From: Amycolatopsis methanolica 239
Lineage (GTDB): Bacteria; Actinomycetota; Actinomycetes; Mycobacteriales; Pseudonocardiaceae
Assembly (NCBI RefSeq): GCF_000739085.1
Contig: NZ_CP009110.1
Span: forward strand, 6,820,001-6,884,000
Direction: 5' to 3'
Length of the DNA stretch: 64,000 bases
In this document: positions 1 through 8,738 of the stretch, one piece after another
Position numbering within the stretch: position 1 is the stretch's first letter
How the letters are laid out: the number at the start of each line of letters is the position of its first letter
Made by a program: the position numbers and the translations under genes
Notes under the pieces: generated by a model
Seen by the model: the letters and a program-made list of their open reading frames with translations, nothing else
Databases searched by the model: none
Told to the model about the DNA's origin: nothing

Positions 1-1420
1 CCTTGTCGCCGAGGGTCTTGTCGACGTTGCGCCAGTACTCGAACACGCGCTCGAGCACCGGCTCGGACACGCCCTTCTTGGCGTGGCCGATGATATTGCT
101 CGCGAGGCGCTCCCGCTGCGCGGCGTCCATCACCTTGCGCACCAGCGTCCCTGCCTGGCCGAAGTCGTCGTCCTCGGCGTGCAGGCGGTAGGCGGAGCGG
201 ATGACCTCGTCAACCACGCCGTAGGACGACACCGTCTCGCCGGCGTAGGCCGCGTCGGCGTGCGGGCCGCCGAACGAGTTCGGCGCGTACACCGGGTCGC
301 CCGGGTTCTGGTAACGCATCGCGCCGTCCCGCGAGTAGCTGTTCACCGGCGACTTCGGCGCGTTCACCGGCAGCTGGGCGAAGTTCGCGCCGATCCGGTA
401 GCGGTGCGCGTCCGGGTAGGCGAACAGGCGACCCTGCAGCATCTTGTCCGGCGACGGCCCGATGCCCGGGACCATGTTGGCCGGCGAGAACGCGGCCTGC
501 TCGATCTCCGCGAAGTAGTTCGACGGGTTGCGGTCGAGCACGTAGCGGCCGACCTTGATCAGCGGGTAGTCGCCGTGCGGCCACACCTTCGTCAGGTCGA
601 ACGGGTTGAAGCGGTAGTCCGCCGCTTCCTCGTACGGCATGACCTGGACGTAGAGGGTCCAGCTCGGGTGGTCACCCCGCTCGATCGCGGTCCAGAGGTC
701 GCGGATGTAGTAGTCGGCGTCCTCACCCGCGATGCGGTCCGCGTCGGCCTGCGTCAGGTAGCCGATGCCCTGGTCGGTCTTGAAGTGGTACTTCACCCAG
801 AACTTCTCGCCGCCCGCGTTCTCCCACAGGTAGGTGTGCGAGCCGAACCCGTCCATCTCGCGCCAGTTCGACGGGATGCCGCGGTCGCCCATCAGCCAGG
901 TGACCTGGTGGGCCGACTCCGGGCGCAGGGTCCAGAAGTCCCACTGGATGTTGTGGTCCCGCAGGTGGTTGTCGGCGCGGCGCTTCTGCGAGTGGATGAA
1001 GTCGGGGAACTTGATCGGGTCCCGGATGAAGAAGACCGGCGTGTTGTTGCCGACGATGTCGTAGTTGCCCTGCGTGGTGTAGAGCTTCACGGCGAACCCG
1101 CGCGGGTCGCGCCAGGTGTCGGGCGAGCCGTTCTCGCCGGCCACCGACGAGAAGCGGATGAGGCTCTCGGTGCGGGTGCCCGGCTGGAAGACGGCCGCCT
1201 TGGTGAACTGGCTGACGTCCTCGGTGACCTCGAGGAACCCGAACGCACCGCCGCCCTTCGCGTGCACCACGCGCTCCGGGACGCGCTCGCGGTTGAAGTG
1301 CGCGTTCTTCTCGATGAGGTAGTGGTCCTGCAGCAGGATCGGGCCGTTGGCGCCCAGGGTCAGCGAATCGTTGTCGCTGGCCACCGGGATGCCCACGTTG
1401 TTGGTGGTCGGCTTCGTCAC
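1..1420 (-). CDS. katA: Heme catalase (small-subunit, KatA type), C-terminus cut by window edge
   Basis: Monofunctional heme catalase that breaks down hydrogen peroxide in the cytoplasm. I read about 473 codons before the window edge, so only the last residues of a usual 480-500 residue small-subunit catalase are missing. Visible family features are the distal His at residue 53 (RVVHAKG), the Asn in NYDIVGNNTPVFF, and the proximal heme Tyr in GRLFAYPDAHRYR. The GTG start at 1420 overlaps the stop of the upstream Fur-type gene in a GTGA, so the two are translationally coupled. Peroxide-responsive catalases sitting directly behind a Fur-family repressor are known from Streptomyces (catR-catA) and mycobacteria (furA-katG). 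The overlapping plus-strand frame is an antisense shadow. Confidence 0.96.
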   Translation of the reverse strand, partial: MTKPTTNNVGIPVASDNDSLTLGANGPILLQDHYLIEKNAHFNRERVPERVVHAKGGGAFGFLEVTEDVSQFTKAAVFQPGTRTESLIRFSSVAGENGSPDTWRDPRGFAVKLYTTQGNYDIVGNNTPVFFIRDPIKFPDFIHSQKRRADNHLRDHNIQWDFWTLRPESAHQVTWLMGDRGIPSNWREMDGFGSHTYLWENAGGEKFWVKYHFKTDQGIGYLTQADADRIAGEDADYYIRDLWTAIERGDHPSWTLYVQVMPYEEAADYRFNPFDLTKVWPHGDYPLIKVGRYVLDRNPSNYFAEIEQAAFSPANMVPGIGPSPDKMLQGRLFAYPDAHRYRIGANFAQLPVNAPKSPVNSYSRDGAMRYQNPGDPVYAPNSFGGPHADAAYAGETVSSYGVVDEVIRSAYRLHAEDDDFGQAGTLVRKVMDAAQRERLASNIIGHAKKGVSEPVLERVFEYWRNVDKTLGDK

Positions 1421-1866
1421 GCCGAGCCCTCCTTCTCGTGGTGGGTGGTGGAACAGGCGGGGCACAGGCCCCAGAAGACGACCTCCGCCTCCTCGACGAC
1501 GAACCCGGCGGTGTTCGAGGGTTCGAGGCAGGGCGCCGCGCCGTGGACGCAGTCGACGTCCTCGGCCCGGCCGCAGCCGCGGCAGACGAGGTGGTGGTGG
1601 TTGTCCCCGGTACGCGTCTCGAACCGGGCCGGGTGCCCGGCCGGCTCGACGCGCCGCACCAGGTCCACGTTCGCGCAGGCGCCCAGGACGTCGTAGACCG
1701 TCTGGGTGGACACCGATCCGAGCACGTCCCGCACGCCGGCCGCGACCTGGTCGACAGTCGAGTGCGGGTGCCCGGCGAGCCACTCGAGGACGGCGGCCCG
1801 CGGAGCGGTGATCCGCAGGCCGACGGCCTTGAGCTGGTCCCGAACGGGGGTGGTCTGGTGCGTCAT
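1417..1866 (-). CDS. furA: Fur-family peroxide-responsive repressor (FurA/CatR type)
   Basis: 149-residue Fur-family regulator, the expected repressor of the catalase it overlaps. An N-terminal winged helix (about residues 8-80, recognition region STQTVYDVL) is followed by a His-rich metal site (HHH at 90-92) and two CxxC pairs (C95/C98 and C135/C138) that would hold the structural zinc. I chose ATG 1866 over an upstream in-frame TTG at 1872. The TTGACT box at 1898-1903 places transcription start close to this ATG, as in the leaderless furA messages of mycobacteria. It probably represses its own operon until peroxide oxidises the regulatory metal site; that is family knowledge, not visible here. 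Confidence 0.93.
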   Translation of the reverse strand: MTHQTTPVRDQLKAVGLRITAPRAAVLEWLAGHPHSTVDQVAAGVRDVLGSVSTQTVYDVLGACANVDLVRRVEPAGHPARFETRTGDNHHHLVCRGCGRAEDVDCVHGAAPCLEPSNTAGFVVEEAEVVFWGLCPACSTTHHEKEGSA

Positions 1867-1886
1867 CGACAACCACGATGTCGCCT

Positions 1887-1923
1887 AATCTGGAACGAGT
1901 CAAGATAAAAACTGGAACGAATC
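1887..1923 (-). promoter_or_regulatory. furA promoter with duplicated Fur-type operator
   Basis: On the minus strand a TTGACT -35 box (1903-1898) lies inside a pair of direct repeats. On the plus strand these read ctggaacgagtc (1890-1901) and ctggaacgaatc (1912-1923), 11 of 12 bases identical and 22 bp apart, about two helical turns. From memory, the minus-strand text TTGACTCGTTCCAGA closely resembles the furA promoter region of mycobacteria. FurA binding is inferred. No clear -10 consensus is present. Confidence 0.6.
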
Positions 1924-2036
1924 CGGAAAACTGCCCGAGTGGGTGAGGCGACGAGTTCGGCAGGGAAGCGGTGCTGTCCGTCTCCGAAGTGGCAAGCGGC
2001 GCAAAAGGAGTTGCACGGCCGTGCCAGAGTGGGAGC

Positions 2037-3224
2037 ATGTCCCTCCAGCCGTATCGCCAGGTGCTCGCCCTGCCCGGGGTCCGCACGGCGATGCTGCTGT
2101 TCTTCTTCACCCGCCTGCCGATGACCGCCACCGGGATCACGCTGACCCTGCACGTCGTCAGCGACCTCGGCCGCGGGTACGGCGAGGCGGGTCTCGTCGG
2201 GACCGCGACGATGCTGGGCAGCGCGCTCGGCGCGCCGGTCGTCGGCCGGATGATCGACCGCTACGGGCTGCGCGCGGTCACCTCGGTGTGCGGCCTGACC
2301 TCCGCGGCGTTCTGGCTGGCCACCCCGCACCTGCCGTACGCGGCGCTGCTCGTGACCGCGCTGCCGGCGGGCGCGCTCGTGCTGCCGGCCAGCTCGATCG
2401 CCCGCCAGGTGCTGACCGCGCTGGTGCCGCCTGAGTCGCGGCGCTCGGCGTACTCGCTCGACTCGATCCTGCTGGAGACGAGCTTCATGGTCGGCCCGAG
2501 CGCGGGCATCGCCGTGTCGACGCAGCTGTCCTCGACCGTCGCGCTGAGCGGTATCGGCGTCTGCTTCGCGCTCGGCACCCTCGCGCTGTGCTGGTTCAAC
2601 CCGCCGATCCGGCACGAGGCCGAGGCGGTCACCGCCGAGCGGCCGCCGATGCGGGAGTGGCTCACCCCGCGGCTGGTCGGCGCCCTGCTGGTCGCATCGG
2701 GGGCGCTGTTCTGCCTGATGGGCACGGAACTGGCGACGCTCGCCGCGCTGCGCGCCACCGGCGAGGTGGGCTGGACCGGCGTGGTGATCGCCGTGATGTG
2801 CGTCGCCTCGGCGGTCGGCGGGATCGTCCACGGCGCGGTGCGGAAGTCGCTCTCGCAGGCGCGGCTGATGGTGCTGCTGACCGTACTCGTGATCCCGGTC
2901 GGGCTGGCCGCCGGACTGCCCTGGTGGCTGCTCGCGCTGGCCCTGGTGCCGACGAACCTGGCCTGCGCGCCGACGCTCGCGTCGACCGCCGAGGAGGTCA
3001 CCGGCCTCGCACCGCCACGGGTGCGCGGTGAGGCGATGGGCCTGCTCGACGCCGCCACCCGGCTCGGCATGGCCGCGGGCAGCCCCGTGGTGGGGTTCGT
3101 GATCGACCACACCGGCCCCGGCTGGGGCTTCGCGGCGGCGGGCCTGTCCGGGCTCGCCTTCGCCGCGGTCGCGTTCGGCCTGCGCCGCCGTTCGGCCCGG
3201 GTACCGGCTGTGGCGCCGCTGTGA
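2037..3224 (+). CDS. Major facilitator superfamily transporter
   Basis: 395-residue polytopic membrane protein of the MFS type with about 12 hydrophobic helices. It has the loop after helix 2 (GRMIDRYGLRAVT), a degenerate form of the MFS motif A, and a second-half GEAMGLLDAATRLGMAAG segment typical of drug/sugar-efflux-like members. I used the ATG at 2037 (MSLQPYRQ), because the extra 22 in-frame residues upstream look noncoding; a weak GGGAG precedes it. It stands alone, divergent from furA, and the substrate cannot be told from sequence. Efflux of a small molecule is a guess based on family. Confidence 0.85.
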   Translation: MSLQPYRQVLALPGVRTAMLLFFFTRLPMTATGITLTLHVVSDLGRGYGEAGLVGTATMLGSALGAPVVGRMIDRYGLRAVTSVCGLTSAAFWLATPHLPYAALLVTALPAGALVLPASSIARQVLTALVPPESRRSAYSLDSILLETSFMVGPSAGIAVSTQLSSTVALSGIGVCFALGTLALCWFNPPIRHEAEAVTAERPPMREWLTPRLVGALLVASGALFCLMGTELATLAALRATGEVGWTGVVIAVMCVASAVGGIVHGAVRKSLSQARLMVLLTVLVIPVGLAAGLPWWLLALALVPTNLACAPTLASTAEEVTGLAPPRVRGEAMGLLDAATRLGMAAGSPVVGFVIDHTGPGWGFAAAGLSGLAFAAVAFGLRRRSARVPAVAPL

Positions 3225-3283
3225 ATGACCGGTTTGACCTATAAGTGCGGAACGCGGGTGGCGTGATCACGCGTTGGCCCGGT

Positions 3284-3844
3284 ATGGACAGCACAGCCGG
3301 CGCCACCCTGCAGATGACGATCGAACCGCGGGCGCTGCTGGTCATCGCCGGGCTGCCCGGTTCGGGCAAGAGCACACTGCTGCGCAGCACGCAGGCCAGC
3401 CGCCCGGTCGAGGTGCTCGACTCCGACCAGATGCGCGACCGGCTGGCCGCCGCGCTGCCGCCCGGAACGCCGTACCGCCGCTACCGCCCTGCGGTGCACG
3501 TCCTGCACCGGCTGCGGGTGGTGCTCGCCGCGGTCCGCACGCCCGGCCCGGTCGTCGTGCACGACCCGGCCACCGGCGCGGCGACCAGGGCGTGGCTGAT
3601 GCTGACCGGGCTGCTCACCGGTCGGCGGCGGCACCTGCTGTGGGTGGACTGCACCCCGGAGGAGGCGCTGGCCGGGCAACGCGCGCGCGGCCGGGTGCTG
3701 CGGACGGCGTCGTTCTGCCGCCACCTGCGCCGCCTGCCGCGGGTCCGCGCCCTGCTGGTCGAGGGGCGGCCCCGCGGCTGGAACGAGACCACGGTCGTCG
3801 ACAGGGAGACGGCGGGCCGTGGTCTCCACCTCGTGGTGCGTTAG
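3284..3844 (+). CDS. P-loop ATP-binding protein (AAA_33/polynucleotide-kinase-like)
   Basis: 186-residue soluble protein with a clear Walker A (GLPGSGKST, residues 23-31) just after a hydrophobic beta strand, followed by LDSDQMRD, where the aspartates fit the substrate/Mg site of small kinases. The Arg-rich second half (RARGRVLRTASFCRHLRRLPR) is consistent with a lid region. The fold suggests phosphotransfer to a nucleic acid end, nucleotide or small molecule; no substrate can be named. Start: ATG 3284 chosen; an ATG at 3314 is also possible. It converges with and overlaps the aldo/keto reductase stop by 4 bp. Confidence 0.75.
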   Translation: MDSTAGATLQMTIEPRALLVIAGLPGSGKSTLLRSTQASRPVEVLDSDQMRDRLAAALPPGTPYRRYRPAVHVLHRLRVVLAAVRTPGPVVVHDPATGAATRAWLMLTGLLTGRRRHLLWVDCTPEEALAGQRARGRVLRTASFCRHLRRLPRVRALLVEGRPRGWNETTVVDRETAGRGLHLVVR

Positions 3845-4713
3845 GCGATCGCGTCGAGTTCGCTGATCGCGTCCGCCGGGAGGTCCAAGGACGCGGCGGC
3901 CACGTTCTCCCGCAGGTGGGCGAGCGACGACGTGCCCGGGATCAGCAGGATGTTCGGCGACCGCTGCAGCAGCCAGGCCAGCGCGACGGCCATCGGGGTC
4001 GCGCCGAGGCGAGCGGCCACCGAGTTCAGCACCTCCGACTGCAGCGGCGAGAACCCGCCGAGCGGGAAGTACGGCACGTACGCGATGCCCTGCGCGGCCA
4101 GCGACTCGACCAGCTTGTCGTCCTCGCGGTGGGCCACGTTGTAGGCGTTCTGCACGCACACGACCGGCGCGATGGACTGCGCCTCGGCGACCTGCTCGGC
4201 GTTCACGGTGCTGATGCCGAGGTGCTTGATCAGCCCCTCCTGCTGCATCTCGACCAGCGCGGCGAACGGCTCGGCGATCGACCCGGGCACCGCGGAGTGG
4301 CCGTCGTCCCCGCCGCCGACGCGCAGGTTCACCACGTCGAGCGCGTCCACGCCGAGGTTGCGCAGGTTGTCGTGTACCTGGGCGCGCAGCTGCTCCGGCG
4401 AGCGCTGGTGCACCCAGGCGCCCTGGTCGTCGCGCACCGCGCCGACCTTGGTCACCACCACGATCCCGTCATAGGGGTGCAGCGCCTCGCGGATGATCTG
4501 GTTCGTCACGTGCGGACCGTAGAAGTCGGCGGTGTCGATGTGGTTGACACCCAGCTCGACGGCTTCGCGCAGGACCGCGACCGCGGCGTCCCGGTCGGCG
4601 GGCGGCCCGAACACGCCCGGCCCGGCCAGCTGCATCGCGCCGTAACCCAGGCGCCCGACGGTGAGCCCGTCTGCGAGGGTGAACGTGCCGCCGGCCAGTG
4701 TGTTCGCTGTCAT
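3841..4713 (-). CDS. Aldo/keto reductase family oxidoreductase
   Basis: 290-residue NADPH-dependent (beta/alpha)8 oxidoreductase. Tetrad residues visible are D60 and Y65 (HIDTADFYG) and K89 (VVVTKVG). The usual His of the tetrad is not present: the strand where DLYLLHWP is expected reads DVVNLRVGG, putting Arg (residue 131) or Asn at that place. I recall that the YdbC/pyridoxal-reductase branch of the family carries a similar NLR segment, so this is probably a subfamily trait rather than damage. The substrate is unknown. It is monocistronic with about 100 bp to the next minus-strand gene. Confidence 0.9.
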   Translation of the reverse strand: MTANTLAGGTFTLADGLTVGRLGYGAMQLAGPGVFGPPADRDAAVAVLREAVELGVNHIDTADFYGPHVTNQIIREALHPYDGIVVVTKVGAVRDDQGAWVHQRSPEQLRAQVHDNLRNLGVDALDVVNLRVGGGDDGHSAVPGSIAEPFAALVEMQQEGLIKHLGISTVNAEQVAEAQSIAPVVCVQNAYNVAHREDDKLVESLAAQGIAYVPYFPLGGFSPLQSEVLNSVAARLGATPMAVALAWLLQRSPNILLIPGTSSLAHLRENVAAASLDLPADAISELDAIA

Positions 4714-4821
4714 GGAAATCCCTTCTCGGCTTGTTCCGGCTCCACGATCCCCCGCGTGCCGCGGAACAGGCAGAGCCCCGCCGATCCTAGGAGTCCCGGG
4801 GACAGCCGGCCTGCCGCCGCC

Positions 4822-5175
4822 TCACGTGCAGGCCTGACGCAGCCGCTCCAGGTTGGCGGTGTTCGTCTGGACCCAGTCGTTCACGTCGGACAGGCCCTGC
4901 GACTTGCGCTGCTCCAGCGCGACGTAGGAGTCGGCGATCGCGAACAGGTTCTGCTGCAGCGTCTGGTCGGCCACCTGGTTGCCGAGGTCGCGCAACTCCT
5001 CGGCCTTCTGCTGCGCCTGGGCGGACACCTCCTGCGCCGAGGCGTACGGGTTGAGGTTCGCCAGCCCGAGGGCCTGCGAGCACGCGCTCACCCGGTCCGC
5101 CGTCTCCGCGGCCTCCGCACAACCGGCCAGCACGACCGCCATCCCGACGACTCCGAGCACCCGCAGAATTCTCAT
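4822..5175 (-). CDS. Small secreted lipoprotein, function unknown
   Basis: 117-residue predicted lipoprotein. A short basic N-terminus and hydrophobic stretch lead to the lipobox VLAGC with the lipidated Cys at residue 19. The mature part is predicted to be helical and rich in Gln, Ala and Glu (AQAQQKAEELRDLGNQVADQ), as in small coiled-coil extracellular proteins. Two further cysteines (one early, one third from the end) may form a disulfide. The start could be ATG 5184 or 5175; I prefer 5175 because it gives a normal signal peptide. It lies 18 bp downstream of the SdrD-B surface protein on the same strand, so the two may be cotranscribed and act in the same envelope setting. Confidence 0.75.
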   Translation of the reverse strand: MRILRVLGVVGMAVVLAGCAEAAETADRVSACSQALGLANLNPYASAQEVSAQAQQKAEELRDLGNQVADQTLQQNLFAIADSYVALEQRKSQGLSDVNDWVQTNTANLERLRQACT

Positions 5176-5193
5176 AACGCCCAAACTACCGGT

Positions 5194-7542
5194 TCACGCT
5201 CCCGGCTCGGCGGCCTTCCACCAGCGCACCCCGACGACGGCGCCGATCACTGCCACGACCCCGAACAGCACCCACCCGACGGGGAACCCGCCGCCGCTCG
5301 GGGCCTCCTGCGCGGCCGGCACGCCCGCCGGACTGGCACTGACCAGGCCGATCCGGACGGACAGGTCCTCCCGCGGCTTCGGGCCGACGGTCACCGGCCC
5401 GGCGCAGCCCGGGTCGCCGCCGGTGCCTGCGATCCGGAAGCCGCGGAACTCCTCGGCGAGGCCGGTGAGGTCAAAGCACACCCGGTACGAGCCGTCGGGC
5501 AGGTCGTCGAGCAGGTAGGAGCCGTCCGCGGCGGTGCGGGTGGCCGCCACCGGGCGCCCGCCGGCGTCGGCCAGCGTCACCGGGACGCCCGCCGCGCCGG
5601 GCTCGCCCGCGTCCTGCGTGCCGTTGCCGTTGCGATCCACCCACAGCAGGTCGCCGAGCCGGTTGCGCGCGGGCGACAACCCGATGCCGATGGTGCTTTC
5701 GTCACGGTGGCCGACCCCGAGGGCGACCGGCGGGGCGCACCCGCTCGCCAGGTCCACATCGGAATCCTTTGTGGACTCGCCGGCGCGCGGCTTGGTGAAC
5801 TGGTACCCGGCGACCGGCGCGGGCAGCGCGGCGCGGTCGACGCACACCTGGTAGGCGCCGTCGGGGATCCCGGTGAACTGGAACCGGCCGTCGGCGCCGG
5901 TGGTCGTCGACGCCTCCTCGCCGCCGCCGGCGCGGAGCAGCTTGACCGGCACGCCGCTCGGGCCGGACTCGGTGGCATCGGCGATGCCGTTGCGGTTCGT
6001 GTCCGCCCACACCCGGTCGCCGATCCGGTTGGCAGGCGCGGACAGCCCCATGTTCAGCGCGGTGTCCTCGCGCTTGCCAAGGCCGAGGGTCACCTGCGGG
6101 GTGCAGCCGGTCGCCGGGTCGGCGCCGGAGACCTCGCTTCCCTCCACCGGTGTGAAGTCGGCCGCGGCCTGCGGCAGGTTGGCCAGGTCGAAGCACACCG
6201 CGAACGAGCCGGACGGCAGGTCGTCGAAGGAGTACTTCCCGTCCTGGCCGGTGGTGGTCATGGCGAACTGGGTGCCGTCCGCGCCGCGCAGCTTCACCGG
6301 CACCCCGGCGATCCCCGGTTCCAGCGCGCCCGGCCGACCGTCGCCGTCGACGTCCTGCCAGACCAGCGCGGCGATTCGGTTGACCGGCGGCGCGAGGCCG
6401 GCGTCCATCGTGAAGTCCTGGGTGCGGCCGGGCGTCAGCTCGGTCGGCGCGGTGCAGCCGGTGGCCGGGTCGGGCGCCGAGTCCTGGCCCGGCGTGCCCG
6501 CGCGCTGCCTGGTGAGCTGGTAGTCGCCGTACTGGGGCGGGAGCTTCGCGGTGTCGAAGCAGAGCTGGTAGCTGCCGTCGGGCAGGTGCGAGAACTGGTA
6601 CTGGCCGTGCGGTCCGGTGCTGGTCCCGGCGACCGGGGTGCCGTCGGCCTTCTGCAGCCGCACCCCGACGTCGGCGATGCCGGGCTCGCCCGGGTCCTGC
6701 AGCCCGTTGCGGTTGATGTCGGCCCACACCAGGTCGCCGACCCGGTTTAGGCCGCCGACCACGCCCGCGTCCACGGTGTGGTCGACGGAGCCGGGCGGCC
6801 CGATCGCGACGCGCACCGAGCCGTTCTCGGGGTCCACATCGGAATCGAGCGACTGGTCGCCCGCGTGCGGGACGGTCCACTTCAGACCCTCGACTGGCGG
6901 GGATCCGGGCAGCGGACCGGTGTTCACCCCGCTGAAGTCGAACCGCAGGGTGTAGCAGCTGTTGGGTTGCAGGCCCTCGGCCGGGCCGAACAGGTAGCGC
7001 CCGGCGCCGTCGGTCGTCTCCTCCGCCAGCGGCGCCCCGCCGCCGTCGCAGCCCAGCAGCTGGACCCGCACCCCAGGCAGCGGCGGCTCGTCGCCGTCCT
7101 GCACGCCGTCGCCGTCGGTGTCGAACCACGTCCGGTCGCCGAGCTGCACCGGGCCGTCCATGCCGCCGACGCCCATCGTGAGCGTGACGGCCTTGCCGCC
7201 GCCGACGTCGACGAACTCGGTCAGGCTGGCGCGGCTCTGGTCCTCGGCCGCCGGCTTGACGTCCGGCATGGACGCCGGGATCGAGGCGTCCACGCGGTAC
7301 TTCCCGCCGGACAACGTCGCGGTCGTGAGCTGCGCCGCGCCGTCCGGCCCGGTGACGCCGCTGACGCTGGCGCCACTCGGGTCGGTGGCCACGACGAGGA
7401 TGCCGCCGACCCCGGTCTCACCCCGGACGACCCGCACCGTGAGCGGGCCGTCGGTGTCGTCCGCGGTCGCCACGAGCAGGGGTGTGCCCATGCCGAGCAC
7501 CGCCACCGCGCACACGAGCGCGGCCAGGACATGCCTTGTCAC
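5194..7542 (-). CDS. Large surface protein with five SdrD-B-type repeats
   Basis: 782-residue exported protein. After the signal peptide (about residues 1-27) comes a CnaB/transthyretin-like domain (31-110). Five tandem SdrD-B-type beta-sandwich modules of about 115-120 residues follow, beginning near 131, 266, 385, 502 and 620. Each opens with a (N)R(I/V)GDLVW-like strand and a calcium-binding-type loop such as DTDGDGVQDGDE or DINRNGLQDPGE, and each carries DGSYQLCFD-like text. A Pro/Ala-rich linker leads to one C-terminal membrane helix (GWVLFGVVAVIGAVVGV) and WWKAAEPGA. No LPXTG sortase motif is seen, so it should be held by the membrane helix. Such repeats form rigid stalks in Gram-positive adhesins. 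Role here: cell-surface scaffold or adhesin, inferred. Confidence 0.85.
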   Translation of the reverse strand: MTRHVLAALVCAVAVLGMGTPLLVATADDTDGPLTVRVVRGETGVGGILVVATDPSGASVSGVTGPDGAAQLTTATLSGGKYRVDASIPASMPDVKPAAEDQSRASLTEFVDVGGGKAVTLTMGVGGMDGPVQLGDRTWFDTDGDGVQDGDEPPLPGVRVQLLGCDGGGAPLAEETTDGAGRYLFGPAEGLQPNSCYTLRFDFSGVNTGPLPGSPPVEGLKWTVPHAGDQSLDSDVDPENGSVRVAIGPPGSVDHTVDAGVVGGLNRVGDLVWADINRNGLQDPGEPGIADVGVRLQKADGTPVAGTSTGPHGQYQFSHLPDGSYQLCFDTAKLPPQYGDYQLTRQRAGTPGQDSAPDPATGCTAPTELTPGRTQDFTMDAGLAPPVNRIAALVWQDVDGDGRPGALEPGIAGVPVKLRGADGTQFAMTTTGQDGKYSFDDLPSGSFAVCFDLANLPQAAADFTPVEGSEVSGADPATGCTPQVTLGLGKREDTALNMGLSAPANRIGDRVWADTNRNGIADATESGPSGVPVKLLRAGGGEEASTTTGADGRFQFTGIPDGAYQVCVDRAALPAPVAGYQFTKPRAGESTKDSDVDLASGCAPPVALGVGHRDESTIGIGLSPARNRLGDLLWVDRNGNGTQDAGEPGAAGVPVTLADAGGRPVAATRTAADGSYLLDDLPDGSYRVCFDLTGLAEEFRGFRIAGTGGDPGCAGPVTVGPKPREDLSVRIGLVSASPAGVPAAQEAPSGGGFPVGWVLFGVVAVIGAVVGVRWWKAAEPGA

Positions 7543-7669
7543 CGCGAGCTCCCCGACTTCTCCCTGCCATTGACTCGGCCCACCCTAGAAGCGCGCCGAC
7601 GTCGGATCAGGGAGAAGTTGCCTCACTGTCGAGTGAATTCAGGGAGGCCGGGGCAACTCTGCGTGGTCG

Positions 7670-8737
7670 TCAGTTGAACTCGGGAGCCAGCTGCTCGGCG
7701 ATCTCGTACGTGTTCAGCGCCGCGCCCTTGCGCAGGTTGTCCCCGCACACGAAGAAGTCGAGCGTGTTCGGGAAGTCCAGCGCCTGGCGCACCCGTCCGA
7801 CGTACGTCGGGTCGCCGCCGACGACCTCGGCGGGGCTCGGGAACTCACCGTTGGCCGGGTCGTCGACCAGCACGATCGACGGCTGCGCCGCGAACACCTT
7901 GTGCGCGGCCTCGACGGTGACCTCACGCGCGAAGGTGGCGTGCACCGCGAGCGAGTGCGTGGTGACCACCGGGACGCGGACGCAGGTCGCGGACACCTTG
8001 AGGTCCGGGATGCCGAGGATCTTCCGCGACTCGTTGCGGACCTTCAGCTCCTCGGAGAACCAGCCGTCGCCCTTGTAGGAACCGGCGGCCGGAACCACGT
8101 TCAACGCCAGCGGGGTGCCCGCGAACGGGGTGTCCGACAGCGGCAGGCCTGCCGCCTCCAGCGCGGCCCGCACGTCGCCGGCCTTCGCGCCGAGGTCCTT
8201 TCCGGACACCGCGGCCAGTTCGGCCTGCAGCCGGTCGATGCCGGGCTGGCCCGCGCCGGACGCCGCCTGGTAGGAGGCGACCACCAGTTCGGTCAGGCCG
8301 AACTCGCGGTGCAGCGCGCCCAGCGCCGCCATCATCGACAGCGTCGTGCAGTTCGGGTTGGCGATGATGCCGCGCGGCCGCTCCCGCACCTTGTCCGAGT
8401 TCACCTCGGGCACCACCAGGGGCACGGCGTCGTCCATCCGGAACGCGCCGGAGTTGTCGACCGCGACCGCGCCGCGCTCGGCCGCGATCGGCGCCCACTC
8501 GGCGGACACCTCGTCCGGCACGTCGAACATGGCGACGTCGACGCCGTCGAAGGCCTCCGGGGACAGCGCGATGACGGTCAGTTCCTCGCCGCGCACGGTG
8601 ATCTTCTTGCCCGCCGACCGCGGCGAGGCGATCAGCCGGATCTCACCCCACGGCACGCTCTCGCGCCCGTTGATGATGTCGATCATGACGGTGCCCACCG
8701 CGCCGGTCGCACCGACCAGAGCCAACGTCGGAGCCAT
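7670..8737 (-). CDS. asd: Aspartate-semialdehyde dehydrogenase
   Basis: 355-residue NADPH-dependent enzyme reducing aspartyl phosphate to aspartate semialdehyde, the branch point to lysine/diaminopimelate, threonine and methionine. An N-terminal Rossmann motif ([10 protein letters not shown], residues 6-15) is followed by the catalytic Cys130 in ANPNCTTLS. The conserved substrate-binding [10 protein letters not shown] segment is also present. I used ATG 8737, one base after the ask stop; a longer in-frame extension upstream lies inside ask and is not plausible. It forms an operon with ask, the usual arrangement in actinobacteria. Confidence 0.97.
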   Translation of the reverse strand: MAPTLALVGATGAVGTVMIDIINGRESVPWGEIRLIASPRSAGKKITVRGEELTVIALSPEAFDGVDVAMFDVPDEVSAEWAPIAAERGAVAVDNSGAFRMDDAVPLVVPEVNSDKVRERPRGIIANPNCTTLSMMAALGALHREFGLTELVVASYQAASGAGQPGIDRLQAELAAVSGKDLGAKAGDVRAALEAAGLPLSDTPFAGTPLALNVVPAAGSYKGDGWFSEELKVRNESRKILGIPDLKVSATCVRVPVVTTHSLAVHATFAREVTVEAAHKVFAAQPSIVLVDDPANGEFPSPAEVVGGDPTYVGRVRQALDFPNTLDFFVCGDNLRKGAALNTYEIAEQLAPEFN

Positions 8738-8738
8738 T

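Noticed and set aside
83-1696. 537-codon open frame on the plus strand
   Set aside because: It is antisense to the catalase and furA genes, and its product is Arg/Val/Gly-rich with no domain. A normal shadow in GC-rich DNA.
3274-6750. 1158-codon plus-strand frame
   Set aside because: It runs through four recognised genes, antisense to three of them; composition is Arg/Gly/Ala/Pro without any family motif.
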